In this document: piece by piece, positions 9,854-20,600 of the stretch
How the letters are laid out: each line of letters begins with the position of its first letter
How positions within the stretch are numbered: position 1 is the first letter of the stretch
Origin: Taiwanofungus camphoratus
Taxonomy: Eukaryota > Basidiomycota > Agaricomycetes > Polyporales > Taiwanofungaceae
Length of the DNA: 64,000 nt
Assembly: GCA_003999685.1 (NCBI GenBank)
Contig: CP021222.1
Location: 1,674,001 to 1,738,000 of the forward strand
Direction: 5' to 3'
Translations under genes and position numbers: made by a program
The notes under the pieces: model-generated
Told to the model about the DNA's origin: nothing
What the model saw: only the letters and a program-made list of their open reading frames with translations
Database searches by the model: none

Positions 9854-10631
9854 TCAGGCCGTTATTATATCATTCTCGTAAGTAGCTTTTTTCTCATCTA
9901 TAAGCGCTTCGCTCATCATGGCTACACAGGTGTCTCATTGTACACTACTGGACAATTAATTCTTTACCTCATTTCGTCATCACAATGTGCTCATCGGCGC
10001 GATTCCGTAAAGCTCTATCACTTTAGCGTCCTACCGATATTCCCTACGGAGCGGCGCTCATTCTTCGGAGCGATATTTACGACGTTCGCGTCCATCTCGT
10101 TCTATTCTTTGCCTCTCCTTCTGCTGAGTCATCTTCGAGTGGGTCGGTCTCTGACTGCCTACATGGAGGGAGTGGTTCACACGCGGGATACATTGCGATG
10201 AGTATTGTTACTACTGTATTGCAACAGCAGCCACGTATAGGTTAGGTCATGCGACTCTGGATATACATATGTGAGTTCCTTGAATTTCGTCATTAATAGT
10301 TCGAACAGTTTTACAATAATAGATTTGTTTATTTGTGATTTTTGGTTCATCCTTTCGCTCTCCAACACTCTGGGTGACGTTGTTTATTCCCACACGTTCA
10401 TCCTCATTTTATGAGAGCAAGAAAATCATTTGCATCCTCAGGGTGCATTACCCGATACCTTGGCGATCTCTTCATTGTGACGTGATCGAATATGACCATC
10501 GGTGACATTAATTCGTCGCTATTCAATCATATCACTAGATGTTTGCATGTATCAAGCACTACCTACAATAAATTCATCCGTTAAATGTGATTTATGTATC
10601 TCGAGCTCAAAGACGGGTGAGTATTGTAGAC
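9854..10631. other. Convergent intergenic region
   Basis: 778 bp between the 3' ends of RPT3 (+) and P5CR (-). A GTAAGT...ACAG pair at about 9878-9929 could be a 3' UTR intron. The rest is AT-rich with no conserved ORF. Confidence 0.4.
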
Positions 10632-11868
10632 TCAGTGTTTTGCTGGCTGCCCTAACTCAGCCGCTCTCTCTGTAGCGACCTGAATGGCACGGGCGATGGT
10701 TGATCGCACACGGCCGTCCTCCATAGCGAGCAGCCCAGCAATGGTACAGCCTCCCGGTGCTGGAAAGCCACGGAGTCAGCAACGGCCCAGATCTGCCAGT
10801 CATGAAGTACATACTAGTGACGGCATCCTTAAGCTGGGCAGGGTGTGTACCACTTTGAAGGGTCATGCGAGCTGTACCTTGCAAAGCTGCACGAGAAGGA
10901 AGATAAGGGAGCAGCTACGATCAGGAACAGTCCACGTACTCTGCGCTGCCAATTCAAGTGCTTCTGCGCGGGGCAGACCCATCATGACACCTCCGTCTGC
11001 CATCGCTTCCAGGAAGATACACGCAAATGCCGGACCCGAGCCAGATAACGCCGTACATGCATCGAAGTGCTTCTCATCAAGGAAGCGACAGCGTCCGATG
11101 GACGAAAAGATGTTCAGGATAATGGAGCGGTCAAGCTCAAGAGACGAGGACGAGGGCAGGGTACTGACTACGGTCATACCCTCGCGTATCTAGAAGATCA
11201 GACATTGCACGCCTGTTCGTCGGAAGTTTTCACGCAAGGGAAATCCATAATGCACCTTGCAAGGGGTATTAGGCATTGCGCGAATGACTTTTGTGGAGGG
11301 GAGGACCCATGCCTGAATTTGCGATATTGTCACGCCGGCTAGGATACTGATGAGGAGTTTGCCATTCAGAGCCTCCTTCATCCCTTGCTCATTTAGGATG
11401 ACATGGGCCAGCTGGGGCTTGCAACTAGGTAGAGTCGGCTGATCACAAAGACGGATCAGATCCCATGACACCTGAGACACTCACCAGAGCAAGATCACAT
11501 CCGCCTCCTGCACGGCTTGTACATTCTGTGACTTTGATACTTCTACCGTGTACCCGAGAGAGCTCGGAGAGCGGTAGATATCCCTCAGCCTGTTGACGGT
11601 CTCCTCTCTACTGACACACGCAATGAAACGTGATGGAAGTGATTTGTCCTCAAGTTCATGACTTTGAGGTGTAACCGTCCCCGGCGTGTGAGACTCCCAT
11701 TTGGCGGTTTGGCGGGTAGGCACTGCTGCCTTGGAGTCCAAACTCGCAAGGACGCCTGATATGACAGCGACGCCCATAGTCCCGCATCCTGGTCACCTGT
11801 CCGTATCAGCATATCGCTTGAGGTACGCGGGGAAGTGAATGACCTAGAACGCAAAGAGTGTATCCCAT
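10632..11868 (-). CDS. PRO3: Pyrroline-5-carboxylate reductase
   Basis: Last step of proline synthesis: pyrroline-5-carboxylate + NAD(P)H to L-proline. Six exons (11844-11868, 11485-11788, 11256-11424, 10940-11189, 10815-10877, 10632-10759) give 312 residues, slightly longer than the usual 270-290. The N-terminal Rossmann motif VLGCGTMG is split by intron 1. The family signatures AMPNTPC, FTALSGSGPAF-like (DACTALSGSGPAFACIF) and the C-terminal HPAQLKDAVTTPGGCTIAGL all follow in order. The extra length comes from a loop around residues 22-65 (TPGTVTPQSHELED). Intron 1 has a weak donor (GTCATT). The start codon is 93 bp from that of ALG13 on the other strand. Confidence 0.93.
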
Positions 11869-11961
11869 GCTGAGTGGCGCCGGGGAGGTAGTGATTAAAT
11901 TTTCAGGGTTCTGCGCAGGCCTTAAACAGCTGAGAACGTAAGGAACAACATTGAGGATGCC
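11869..11961. promoter_or_regulatory. Very short divergent promoter between P5CR and ALG13
   Basis: Only 93 bp separate the two start codons, so core promoters and 5' UTRs must overlap or run into each other's coding region. No TATA element seen. Confidence 0.45.
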
Positions 11962-12689
11962 ATGTCTCTCAGCCCATCCCCAGCGTCCGAGTCAGTCTCA
12001 GGCCCAGGCTCGACCGAGTCACCTCCTAGCACGCAGAAGCTTGTCTTCGTGACCGTAGGCTCTACTCGCTTCGACCCTCTCGTGCAGGCCGTCCTTTCAG
12101 ACACAGTGCTAAACGCCTTGCGCTCAAAAGGATACTCTAAGGTCATCGCGCAATGTGGAAACTCTGAGTTGGACACAGAACCACTGACGCAGACGAGTGA
12201 GGGATGGCTTTGGAAAACAGGCCATAGTATGGACATTGAGATATGGAGGTTCAAACCTTCCCTGCAGGAGGAGTACGAAAGAGCGGATCTGGTCATAAGC
12301 CATGCAGGTACTTGGCAGTTCCAGCAGACTGGATTGATTCCCGAGAACTGAACATAATTTGCGTTTAAGGGTCGGGCACCATTCTCGACGTCCTTCGCCT
12401 CGGTAAACCGCTCATAGTCGTTCCCAATCCGACTCTGCTCGACAACCACCAGGAAGAACTCGCTGCAGCTCTCGCGTCGCTGGGCCATCTGAAGGCTTCC
12501 ACCGTTTCGTGAGCTCAGCGATATTCTTCCATCGTGTGCCTCTTATCCACATGTTCCCATGATAGTGATTTACAAAATGCTGTCGAGGCGCTGGACGACT
12601 CAAAGTTGGTGCCGTTTCCTCCATTCAACGGGAGTAGATTTCGGGAATTACTGGATGAGGAAATGGGCTATATCGAGTCGGACGATTGA
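11962..12689 (+). CDS. ALG13: UDP-GlcNAc transferase catalytic subunit Alg13
   Basis: Soluble catalytic half of the Alg13-Alg14 enzyme that adds the second GlcNAc to dolichol-PP-GlcNAc at the cytosolic face of the ER (N-glycan precursor synthesis). Three exons (11962-12307, 12370-12508, 12566-12689) give 202 residues, the normal size. It is the C-terminal half of a GT28 fold: [18 protein letters not shown] at the start, then ADLVISHAG joined over the intron to [20 protein letters not shown], and [10 protein letters not shown]. No membrane segment, as expected; Alg14 is the membrane anchor. A Ser/Pro-rich N-terminal extension of about 25 residues precedes the domain. Confidence 0.92.
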
Positions 12690-12805
12690 GGCGCAGGAGT
12701 CGTACTTACTTTTCTTCCCCCACCCGCTCTGTGATACCCCGCTCAACTGTAGCATAGAAGACAACAACACTATAATACTAGTAGGAAGTTTGGTGAACTT
12801 ATACT

Positions 12806-13927
12806 ATGCCTACTACTGCCGTTACTGCCGCCACTGTGTCCAATAATCCGCTAGTGTATGAGGACGAGCATGTTCATGCAATCTACGACGAAATCGCATC
12901 TCATTTCTCATCCACTCGTTACAAGGTGCACGGACCCCCTGCTTGACTTTTTCTGCTACCGGGACTTACTGTCTACCCGGTCTCTCAGCCATGGCCCCTC
13001 ATCGCACAATTCCTATCCTCCCTTCCCAGCGGCTGGGTCGGGCTTGATTCGGGTACGGGTAACGGCAAGTACCTCCCATTACCGCTCGATCGCCCAGGTA
13101 GTGTATGGGCCGTCGGGCTTGATAGGAGTAGAAAGCTGCTGGAGATCGCGCGGACCGCCGGCGGTGGTTCTGAACTCAGGGAGGTAATCTGGGGCGATGT
13201 ATTGGACAGGCCATGGAGGGCCGGTGCGTTCGTTCGTGCGCTATGTCCTTATTTAATCTTTGAGATCCCAAGCGTCAACGATGTACGATCAGGACTACGC
13301 CATCTCAATCGCGACAATACACCATCTATCAACGCACGGACGGCGTAAAATAGCAGTACAGGTGAGTGAACTTCACGCAGAGCAGTCACGCATGGCACTC
13401 ATTCGTAGGCTCTTTTCTCATAGCGATTACTACAATCTATATCGCCATCGCACGGTCGTGCTCTCATCTATGTCTGGGCTGTTGAACAAGACGAACTCTC
13501 AAAACGCAGCATTCCATCCGAGGACGCCGGTCCCAACAAAAGCACGCGAAAGCAGGGACAGGACGTCTTTGTGCCCTGGGTGCTCTCATCCCAAGCTCCC
13601 CAAAGATTGAATATCAAAGCTAAGAAAGATGAAGGTAGTACTGGCGTATCAACACAAGTTCTTTCCAATTTTTCAGACTCGATCAAGATTGAAGACCGCC
13701 GGACGAAAGTCCTGAACCGATATTACCACATGTTCGCAAGAGGAGAGCTGTCAAGCTTAGTTTGCGAGGCAGCGAAGGAACTGGGCTTGATCGTTGGCAG
13801 CCATTCCCAGCTGGTAGGAGGTGTGGTGCAAGGGGAGCCTTCAAACAAGCTGAAAGGAATAGAGATTGTGCAAGAAGGATGGGAGAGATCAAATTATTAT
13901 GTTGAGCTTAGATGTTGGGAACATTAG
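12806..13927 (+). CDS. TRM9: tRNA (carboxymethyluridine-34) methyltransferase, Trm9 type
   Basis: SAM-dependent methylation of wobble cm5U to mcm5U in tRNA, the step after Elongator; acts with Trm112. Exons 12806-12925, 12989-13231, 13293-13361 and 13424-13927 give 311 residues. Motif I is GLDSGTGNGKYLPL, followed by AVGLDRSRKLLEIA, FDYAISIATIHHLST (split by an intron), GRALIYVWAVEQDE and VPWVL. The C-terminal signature NRYYHMFARGELSSLV is characteristic of Trm9/ALKBH8 methyltransferases. Family members usually have DVGCGNGKY at motif I, so this version is slightly divergent. A 42-nt stretch at about 13632-13673 has GT...AG borders but is in frame and was kept as coding. It starts 117 bp after ALG13 ends. 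Confidence 0.88.
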
Positions 13928-14107
13928 CAGCAGCAGATCGATGTTGGCGTGATGCAGTCAGATATAACGCGAGCAGAACTCAGGTGCCCCGATCGAGCTT
14001 AGGTGCGGCTGCAACGTGAAAAGTTTTGTTGTAGACCCCGATACCGGGATGTTTTGGATATCGAGCGCTGCGCAAAGCTAATATACACTGAGACTGAGAG
14101 ATCAAGT

Positions 14108-14854
14108 TCACTCGCTCGCGGCCATGACTGACAAAGCGCAATCAAATTAGATCCATGGTGCAATGTAAGCAGGAACACACTCACTAGCGTTGATAAGATC
14201 GCCCCCACTCTCTTTCAGCACGCGTACCGCCTTCGCGCGCGAGCAACTCACTTGCTGCATAACGAGCTCAATGTCCTTTGGCTCCACCCCAGTCTCATCC
14301 ACGGGTCCATCCTCGACCGCCTCCAGCTCTGGGATGTCATCCTCATCATCATGGTCACCACCTGCGCCCGAGCTCTCGAGGTTGGGGACCCCGCCAGCAC
14401 TCGCACCGCTCGCGAGCTGCTGAGCAGCAGAGAGCTGTGCTTGCGAGTTCATATCCTCAATCTATATATGCAAATGAGCACGAAGGTCGCATCAAAGTCT
14501 GGAAGACATGCCTTAGCCTCTCCAAAGACGATGTAGCAGTCATTGTTGGGCGACTTGTACACGTCGGGTGTCGCGATCACGAATAGCACCTGGCATGTCG
14601 CGTGCTGCGTTAGTCTTCAGTAGCTCTGCATATCAAGGAATACGCACATTCTTCGGCCTTCGGAGGGTAACACGCGTGATGCCTGACACCTTCTTGAGGC
14701 CAAGGCCTAGCAGCGCCTTCCTGGCTTTGCGCTCGGAGCGTGACTGGATCTTGTCCAGGGCCGCCTGGGAAGTCGGATCTTCTTCATGGTCGTGATCGTG
14801 GTCGTGGTCGTGGTCAGAGTGGTCAGAGTGAATCTCTTGAATGCTGGCAGACAT
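14108..14854 (-). CDS. EGD2: Nascent polypeptide-associated complex subunit alpha
   Basis: Ribosome-bound chaperone subunit that shields nascent chains at the exit tunnel together with NAC beta. Four exons (14648-14854, 14512-14589, 14185-14461, 14108-14127) give 193 residues. The NAC domain runs from about residue 40: [57 protein letters not shown]-terminal UBA domain follows ([37 protein letters not shown]). The N-terminus [14 protein letters not shown] carries a His/Asp run. Intron 2 (14462-14511) begins GC rather than GT (AAG|GCATGT). The last exon is only 20 nt. Confidence 0.95.
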
Positions 14855-15101
14855 CTGTTCGCGCGGCGATGATCAGCATGCAAATACATCCAGGACGAGA
14901 GCTCGCCATCCATCATCTTCACGACAACTGCATTGTCGTTGACGATAACATAAAGCCCGGAATCATCAACAGAGTACTTACAGTGACTTTTGTGAATAAA
15001 AAACCTGGGGAGACCGAGCTCGATGCTATTAACGATGGCGGACGGCGTGTCGAACCCTAACCTCAGGAATAGCCTCCGTGGGCGTTTATCCGAAACAGTG
15101 C

Positions 15102-15110
15102 CATACTGTC
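15102..15110 (+). repeat. Putative target-site duplication, left
   Basis: CATACTGTC, identical and in the same orientation as 15834-15842, directly bordering the inverted-repeat element. Confidence 0.55.
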
Positions 15111-15833
15111 TGAGTATACGGTCGATGGTTCGATTGGCGCCCTACCGGCGCCTAAGTCACGTTTTTGATGAACCAGGTCACTGTCACTACGGCAGGCAAC
15201 CGGAGCGGCGGCTCAGGCCGACGACCAAGGGAGCGAACACGCCCTTCTGTATGGTATTAAACCTAGCAGGTACATGGTGAATGCAACATAAATATATACT
15301 ACTATTTGATAGAAAACTGGACAGTACCCACAGTAAGGTGAACCTGGATATTAAAACAAGGCCGCTGGTGTTCCAGGAAAGTGCACGCTTCGCAGTGTCC
15401 GCATAATATTCGCAAGGTTGTTGTTGATGGTTCAAATACGGATGCAGAGACCAAATAACCGGTATTTTTTAGAGCAAATACATCAACATATATATCAGGA
15501 GCAGCAACGGTATTTCCATTTCCTGGTAAACGACGTTGAGCGCGACATCGGACACAGCGACGACACGGGCGCCGCACTTTCCTTTTTTGGAACACCAGCG
15601 GCCTTGTTTTAATATCCAGGTTCACCTTACTGTGGGTACTATCCAGTTTTCTATCAAATAGTAGTATATATTTATGTTGCGTTCACCATGTACCTGCTAG
15701 GTTTAATACCATACAGAAGGGCGTGTTCGCTCCCTGAGCCGCCGCTCCGCCGTAGTGACAGTGACCGGGTTCATCAAAAACGTGACTTAGGCGCCGGTAG
15801 GGCGCCAATCGAATCCGAACCATCGAGTCCCCT
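15111..15833. mobile_element. Non-autonomous DNA element with about 260 bp terminal inverted repeats
   Basis: The left arm (about 15122-15395) and right arm (about 15568-15826) are near-perfect inverted copies. Landmarks are GGCGCCCTACCGGCGCC on the left against GGCGCCGGTAGGGCGCC on the right, AAACTGGACAGTACCCACAG against its complement near 15640, and GCCGCTGGTGTTCC against GGAACACCAGCGGC. The arms differ by small indels. The central 170 bp spacer has no coding capacity. The nine bases CATACTGTC stand directly outside both ends (15102-15110 and 15834-15842), as a target-site duplication. Long TIRs with a 9 bp duplication fit a Mutator-like MITE. The outermost 7-11 bases of the arms do not match, so the exact ends are approximate. 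It sits about 250 bp upstream of NAC alpha. Confidence 0.7.
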
Positions 15834-15842
15834 CATACTGTC
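15834..15842 (+). repeat. Putative target-site duplication, right
   Basis: Second copy of CATACTGTC at the right border of the inverted-repeat element. Confidence 0.55.
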
Positions 15843-17370
15843 AGTGACAATGCTTAGCCCACTAAGTACTGATCGAAATCCATCACGGCAGACATAGGGC
15901 AATTGACGAGGGTCAGATAGTCTTAGCATACTTATTTAAATATGCTCAATGTGTAGATCAGTCTGGAAGGCTCATAAATCCCTTCGAAAGTTAGGCCAAT
16001 CAGAGCACGAGATTGGAATATGTAAGGCAAATTTGGCAACCCTCACAAATTCTTTGACATACTGACCATATTTCAATCAACATTTTACGGCTCTTTTACC
16101 CTCACCGATTGGGCCATGTCTGCCGTGTATGGCTCCATTAGCTCCGACAACACGTCAAGATTACCTTTCCTTGCAACGCTCGCATATTCATTTGAAGGAT
16201 TGAAATTCATCTGCTACTGTACCAAGTCGTCTACTACCATTGGCAGTTTCAGCGAAGGATTGTTATTCGAAGGTCCTCGTCAGTAGTTATATAGTCATTA
16301 CCTGATCTCATATAACGACCACTGCTACCCGCTAAAAATTGCGTTCCAAGAGCAATACTATGCGTACTGGTAGAGTCCACGCACTCCCTCAGCCGGCACT
16401 TAGGGTCTCGACTAAGAAAGTTTTCGGTATTTGCGAAAGCCATCAAAAAAGACGAGCTTTTGACCAATCAGAAGCAATTGCCAACTGAATCAGGCTGCCG
16501 ACTCCACCAGTAGGCATAGTAGACCTGGTCCTATGGACTTTTTGGCCACTGAGTTGCTCCAACGGGAACTCTGCTCATTGAATTTATTCTTCAAGAGTTC
16601 GCTTAGGCTGCTGTATCGTATGATCTACCTTACTTGTTCCACATGAACACTATCAAATGTTTAAATAACGACTCGTACCTGCTTATCTCACTGTGGTTGG
16701 ATCTCGACTTTCAACTGTGCTCTCACACTCTCCCGATGCCCGTGACTACTTTTTGAGACAGCATTGGCCAATTCTCCAGATGCACCTTCAAGTAGACATG
16801 TTATTAAGTCCTTTGCTGTAAGCTGACTCACCAACGCTCGCGACCAAATCTCACATTGACACCCTTTAACAATACAGGAAATGAAATCAAGAAATCACTG
16901 TGCTGGTCAATTCCCTGCACGGCAGTGAACACTGCAAAAACATAAGCTCCCTCCATCAGCATCCTATGCTCCTCTTCTTCACTCGTACGTCCTCATTATT
17001 CAGAATGCATATTCAAGGCGATTTAGGCAGGACTACACGCGAAACGTGAATGTGCACCCCTGCTGTTTGCACTTCTCGCATGAACTTGCATCAATGTGTT
17101 ATACATGAACCTTACTCCATAAAACTGATATCAAGTCAAATGGTGTTGAGATACCATTTCAGGGAAGGAGACAAATATATCCAAGTTGACACCGAACTTC
17201 GGACAAGGAGGATGCTGCGCACAATCATGGAATATGGATAGACACGTGAAAGTATAGCTGAGACAGAGGTAGCAATACAGGCACTATTCGCCATATGCTA
17301 GCGACCATCTTCAGGATGCGGTATATCGCCTACGCTCGCGGTGTAGACACTAGAGTGTAAGAGTGTATTT

Positions 17371-17455
17371 GCAGAGACCTAGGTCACGCCCAAAAAGAAA
17401 ATTTTCTTACGTTTCTGTCACCTGATTGGCCGATAACCGAGACCTAGGTCTCTGC
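17371..17455. repeat. 15 bp perfect inverted repeat with a nested palindrome
   Basis: GCAGAGACCTAGGTC at 17371-17385 is repeated as its exact reverse complement at 17441-17455. The 55 bp loop contains the 14 bp palindrome AAGAAAATTTTCTT (17396-17409). It lies 175 bp upstream of the Red1-like start codon. It may be a regulatory hairpin, dyad binding sites or a tiny MITE; the sequence alone cannot decide. Confidence 0.55.
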
Positions 17456-17628
17456 AAAACTGAAAGCTCAGCATAGATCAAGATAACGCGATCGAGATCG
17501 ATCTATGTCCGTATATGGTTAAACATATGTAAGCAGACGTCAGGTACTTATGTGCCAGTGGTAACACTGGCCTCCCAGTTTGTCTCTGATCTATTCGTCT
17601 CATTGCCCCGCTTTACAGATCAGATTAA

Positions 17629-20600
17629 ATGTCGAAATTTGATACTGAAGTTTCCTCTTTGAAGAAAGTGATATCGAGGTATAAAGGCAAGGGGAAGAAG
17701 AGTTATTCGGAAACCGTTGAACAAGTCTCATCGCATCTTATCTTAATTGTGAGTCTTGCCGCTGCACCTTCTGTTTTAATCTTGAAACTTACGGAAAATT
17801 CCATTTTCAGAACTCTTCAGTTATCTCTTCACAAGCGTCGCAAAAGCTTGTCAGGTGCCTTCGTCAACCGCTTGTTTCACTCTACGCAACCTTTCCTCTC
17901 GTGTCTCTGCAGTTTTCAGCGTCGATATTCTATAAAATATATCATGAAAAAGTTCTGACTGCATTCGGAAAACATCTTGTGGAGCAGAAAATATTATGGG
18001 AACTGGTTTTGAACTCTCTCCTCTCGGGTGTTCTGGTATGTCACCGTTCTGTCCCGTCTTGCCCGATTGCCAACTCCTTTGTCAGGACTATCTCGATGAA
18101 AACAACACCGGTACGTTCGTGACGTTCATATATGCGAAGCATGTAGAGTTTACATCTTCTCATGCATGCCTTAGACAAAAATAAACAAACGGTCGCAGAC
18201 GTGCTTTATCCTGCACTCTGTGATATCTGTTTCTCCCTCACGGCACCAATGATGAGTGTAGACCTCAGGTACACGGTGTGTATTGGTTTAATCATTAGAA
18301 TCGGATCCCTATATGCATGTTTTCTTCCCATATATGCATAATTCCTTCGCTATAAGGTGGTCTGCTGACTTGTTCTCTGCGTCTCCAAGGCCTACACTCT
18401 TCTTTCCGACTCCGCAGTCGCGCATATAGCCAATCAGCAAAAGCTGCGTCAAGAGAATATTCTAGGCGGGTAAGTGTATGGGTACCAATTAACTCGACTA
18501 CTCACTCATCGTCGGTAGTGAACGACTTGGGGCTCTCATATGGCGCACGAAAGGTGATTACCTTTTGTTTCTGATATCTTAAAGAGTTGACATACATCCT
18601 GTTGCATCTTATCTTAGACTTTCTTGTCTTGGAGGCCCTCCTCAATCTATTTGCTCGTATTTTGCCATCCACAAAAAACTCGGTTTCGGGCAGAGCTAAA
18701 CGCACCGCATTCATCCAATCAGTCTTCATGTCCTCCCCGCCTCCAGAATCTGCGAGTGCTGGCCATCAGGTGGCGGATCTTCTCGAGCACATTGCCGTAT
18801 CTGAGTGGGAAGAAATGGCTTCGAAGATCATTGCGATCATGGCAGAGTCTAATATTTCTTTGTACGTTCCTCACGCATGCATATTCTCCGATGAACCACG
18901 AGAATGTCATGCTCATCTTGCCGTATCTTCTACCGTAGCCCGCAGCCGTTCGTGGTGAATGAGGTCATTGCTTGTGGTCAACGAAAGCCGTCAGATAGGT
19001 TGTACATAGACAGTAAAGCAATCGTTGTGAACATATTGATAGGGGTAAGTCCGCGCATTTCTAAGACTAAATTCCAGCGAGGGGATTCTAGCTGACTACA
19101 TTCCTATCTCACAATGGCCCACCCTGACCTGTTAACTCTAGAATGATCAATGTGAATCATTAGATGTCTTGTATACTACTATTCGCAGGATAGAGATCAT
19201 GCCCCAGCACTCAAGGGAAGACAATAGCGTCTCCGAGATCATACTCCACCTAACGATACCGCCTGTCCTTGGGAAGGAAACCGTCGTGGAAGAGCCTTGC
19301 AGCTCCAAATACGAATCTCCCAGAGTCATTTTCGGTATTAAGAAGGACAATATGTCACATTTCATCGGCTCACTTCAAAACAGGGGTCTAGTGAGTTTCA
19401 GCACGCATATATTTCAACGAAATTCTGTATATACTGAATTTGTGTTATGTTTGTATTACGAATTTCGTGGCTTTAGAAATACTACCTGAAAGAAGTCGCC
19501 CTTGCAAAGCTCTCTATTGCCCAGTTGCCGACTACGCTAAACTTCGACAGCAAAGGCAATCCAATCAAGGAATTGAGTCAAGACGAGGTCGGTCATTTAG
19601 AAACATCGTCATGCTTTACCGTTCCTAGTATATGCTGACCCAGCATCCTTTGATCCATACTGCTTTACAGAGAATCGAGAACTTGACGCAATGTAAGCTT
19701 ACAGACTTGCGTCTACTTCTACTGGAGTCGTGTCTATCGCATCATTCCTGACTATGTCCTGATATAATTATCACACAGTTTATCATACAAATCAAAGCAG
19801 TGATGACCCGCCCCAGGCTCCCGTTCTCGAAAACGCAGAACCTGGAACGCCAATGCAATCTGCGGTTGTCACAAGTGGAAATGATCCCCAGAAAGATCAC
19901 ACCAGTTCAAGATCCAACAATGCTATCGTCCAAATGCGGCGTAAGGCTCTCGCGAACTCACAACATGATTCCTGTCTTATTTTCCCGCCTGTCGACATAG
20001 CTACTGGTTCCGATCGCAGTTCAGCCTACACACGTCCTGTCTCAATTGGAGGGCCTCGACCTCTAGGCACTACTTTCCTACCTAAGAATCGAACAAGTCA
20101 GAACTTACGCGATGCTGTCTTTGGCACGAGCGATGAAGAATTGTCCGAAATTTCCGACCCTGAATTCCCTCCTCTCACATCAGCAGAACTCAAGCCGTCT
20201 TTTGATACTAAGATGAAGGTCTCTAACATGGCAAAGGTGTCTCATGCTAGAGCACCAGCGACCAAGACTGTGGCTGTCAGACGAATTTATGATTCCGATG
20301 ACGACATTCCTTCCCCCAGACGGACTCCCTTAGCTAACGGTGATAGAGTGAAGGACACCAAAGCCAAGAAGATGGTTCGTAATGTCTCTAATAGCTCGGA
20401 TTACGAACTGGGTAACGACGTCGGAAATCCCATCTCTGGTCATAAAGATACATCTCTGGCTCCTGTGACACCTACAAAGGAATCTAGAGAGAAGGCCGGG
20501 GATACTTACGTCTATGCCAATGAGAAGACCACAAGCCGTGTTTGCTCCCCTCTCAATGTCACGAACAAGGAAGTCTGTTCTATTCCGGCCAGCGTTGTCG

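Larger units (their letters stand above)
14855..17628. other. 2.8 kb region without a recognised gene
   Basis: Contains the promoter side of NAC alpha, a 723 bp long-inverted-repeat element (15111-15833), then 1.8 kb of AT-rich sequence with only short unsupported ORFs, and a 15 bp inverted repeat just upstream of the Red1-like gene. No transposase or RNA gene was recognised. Confidence 0.5.
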
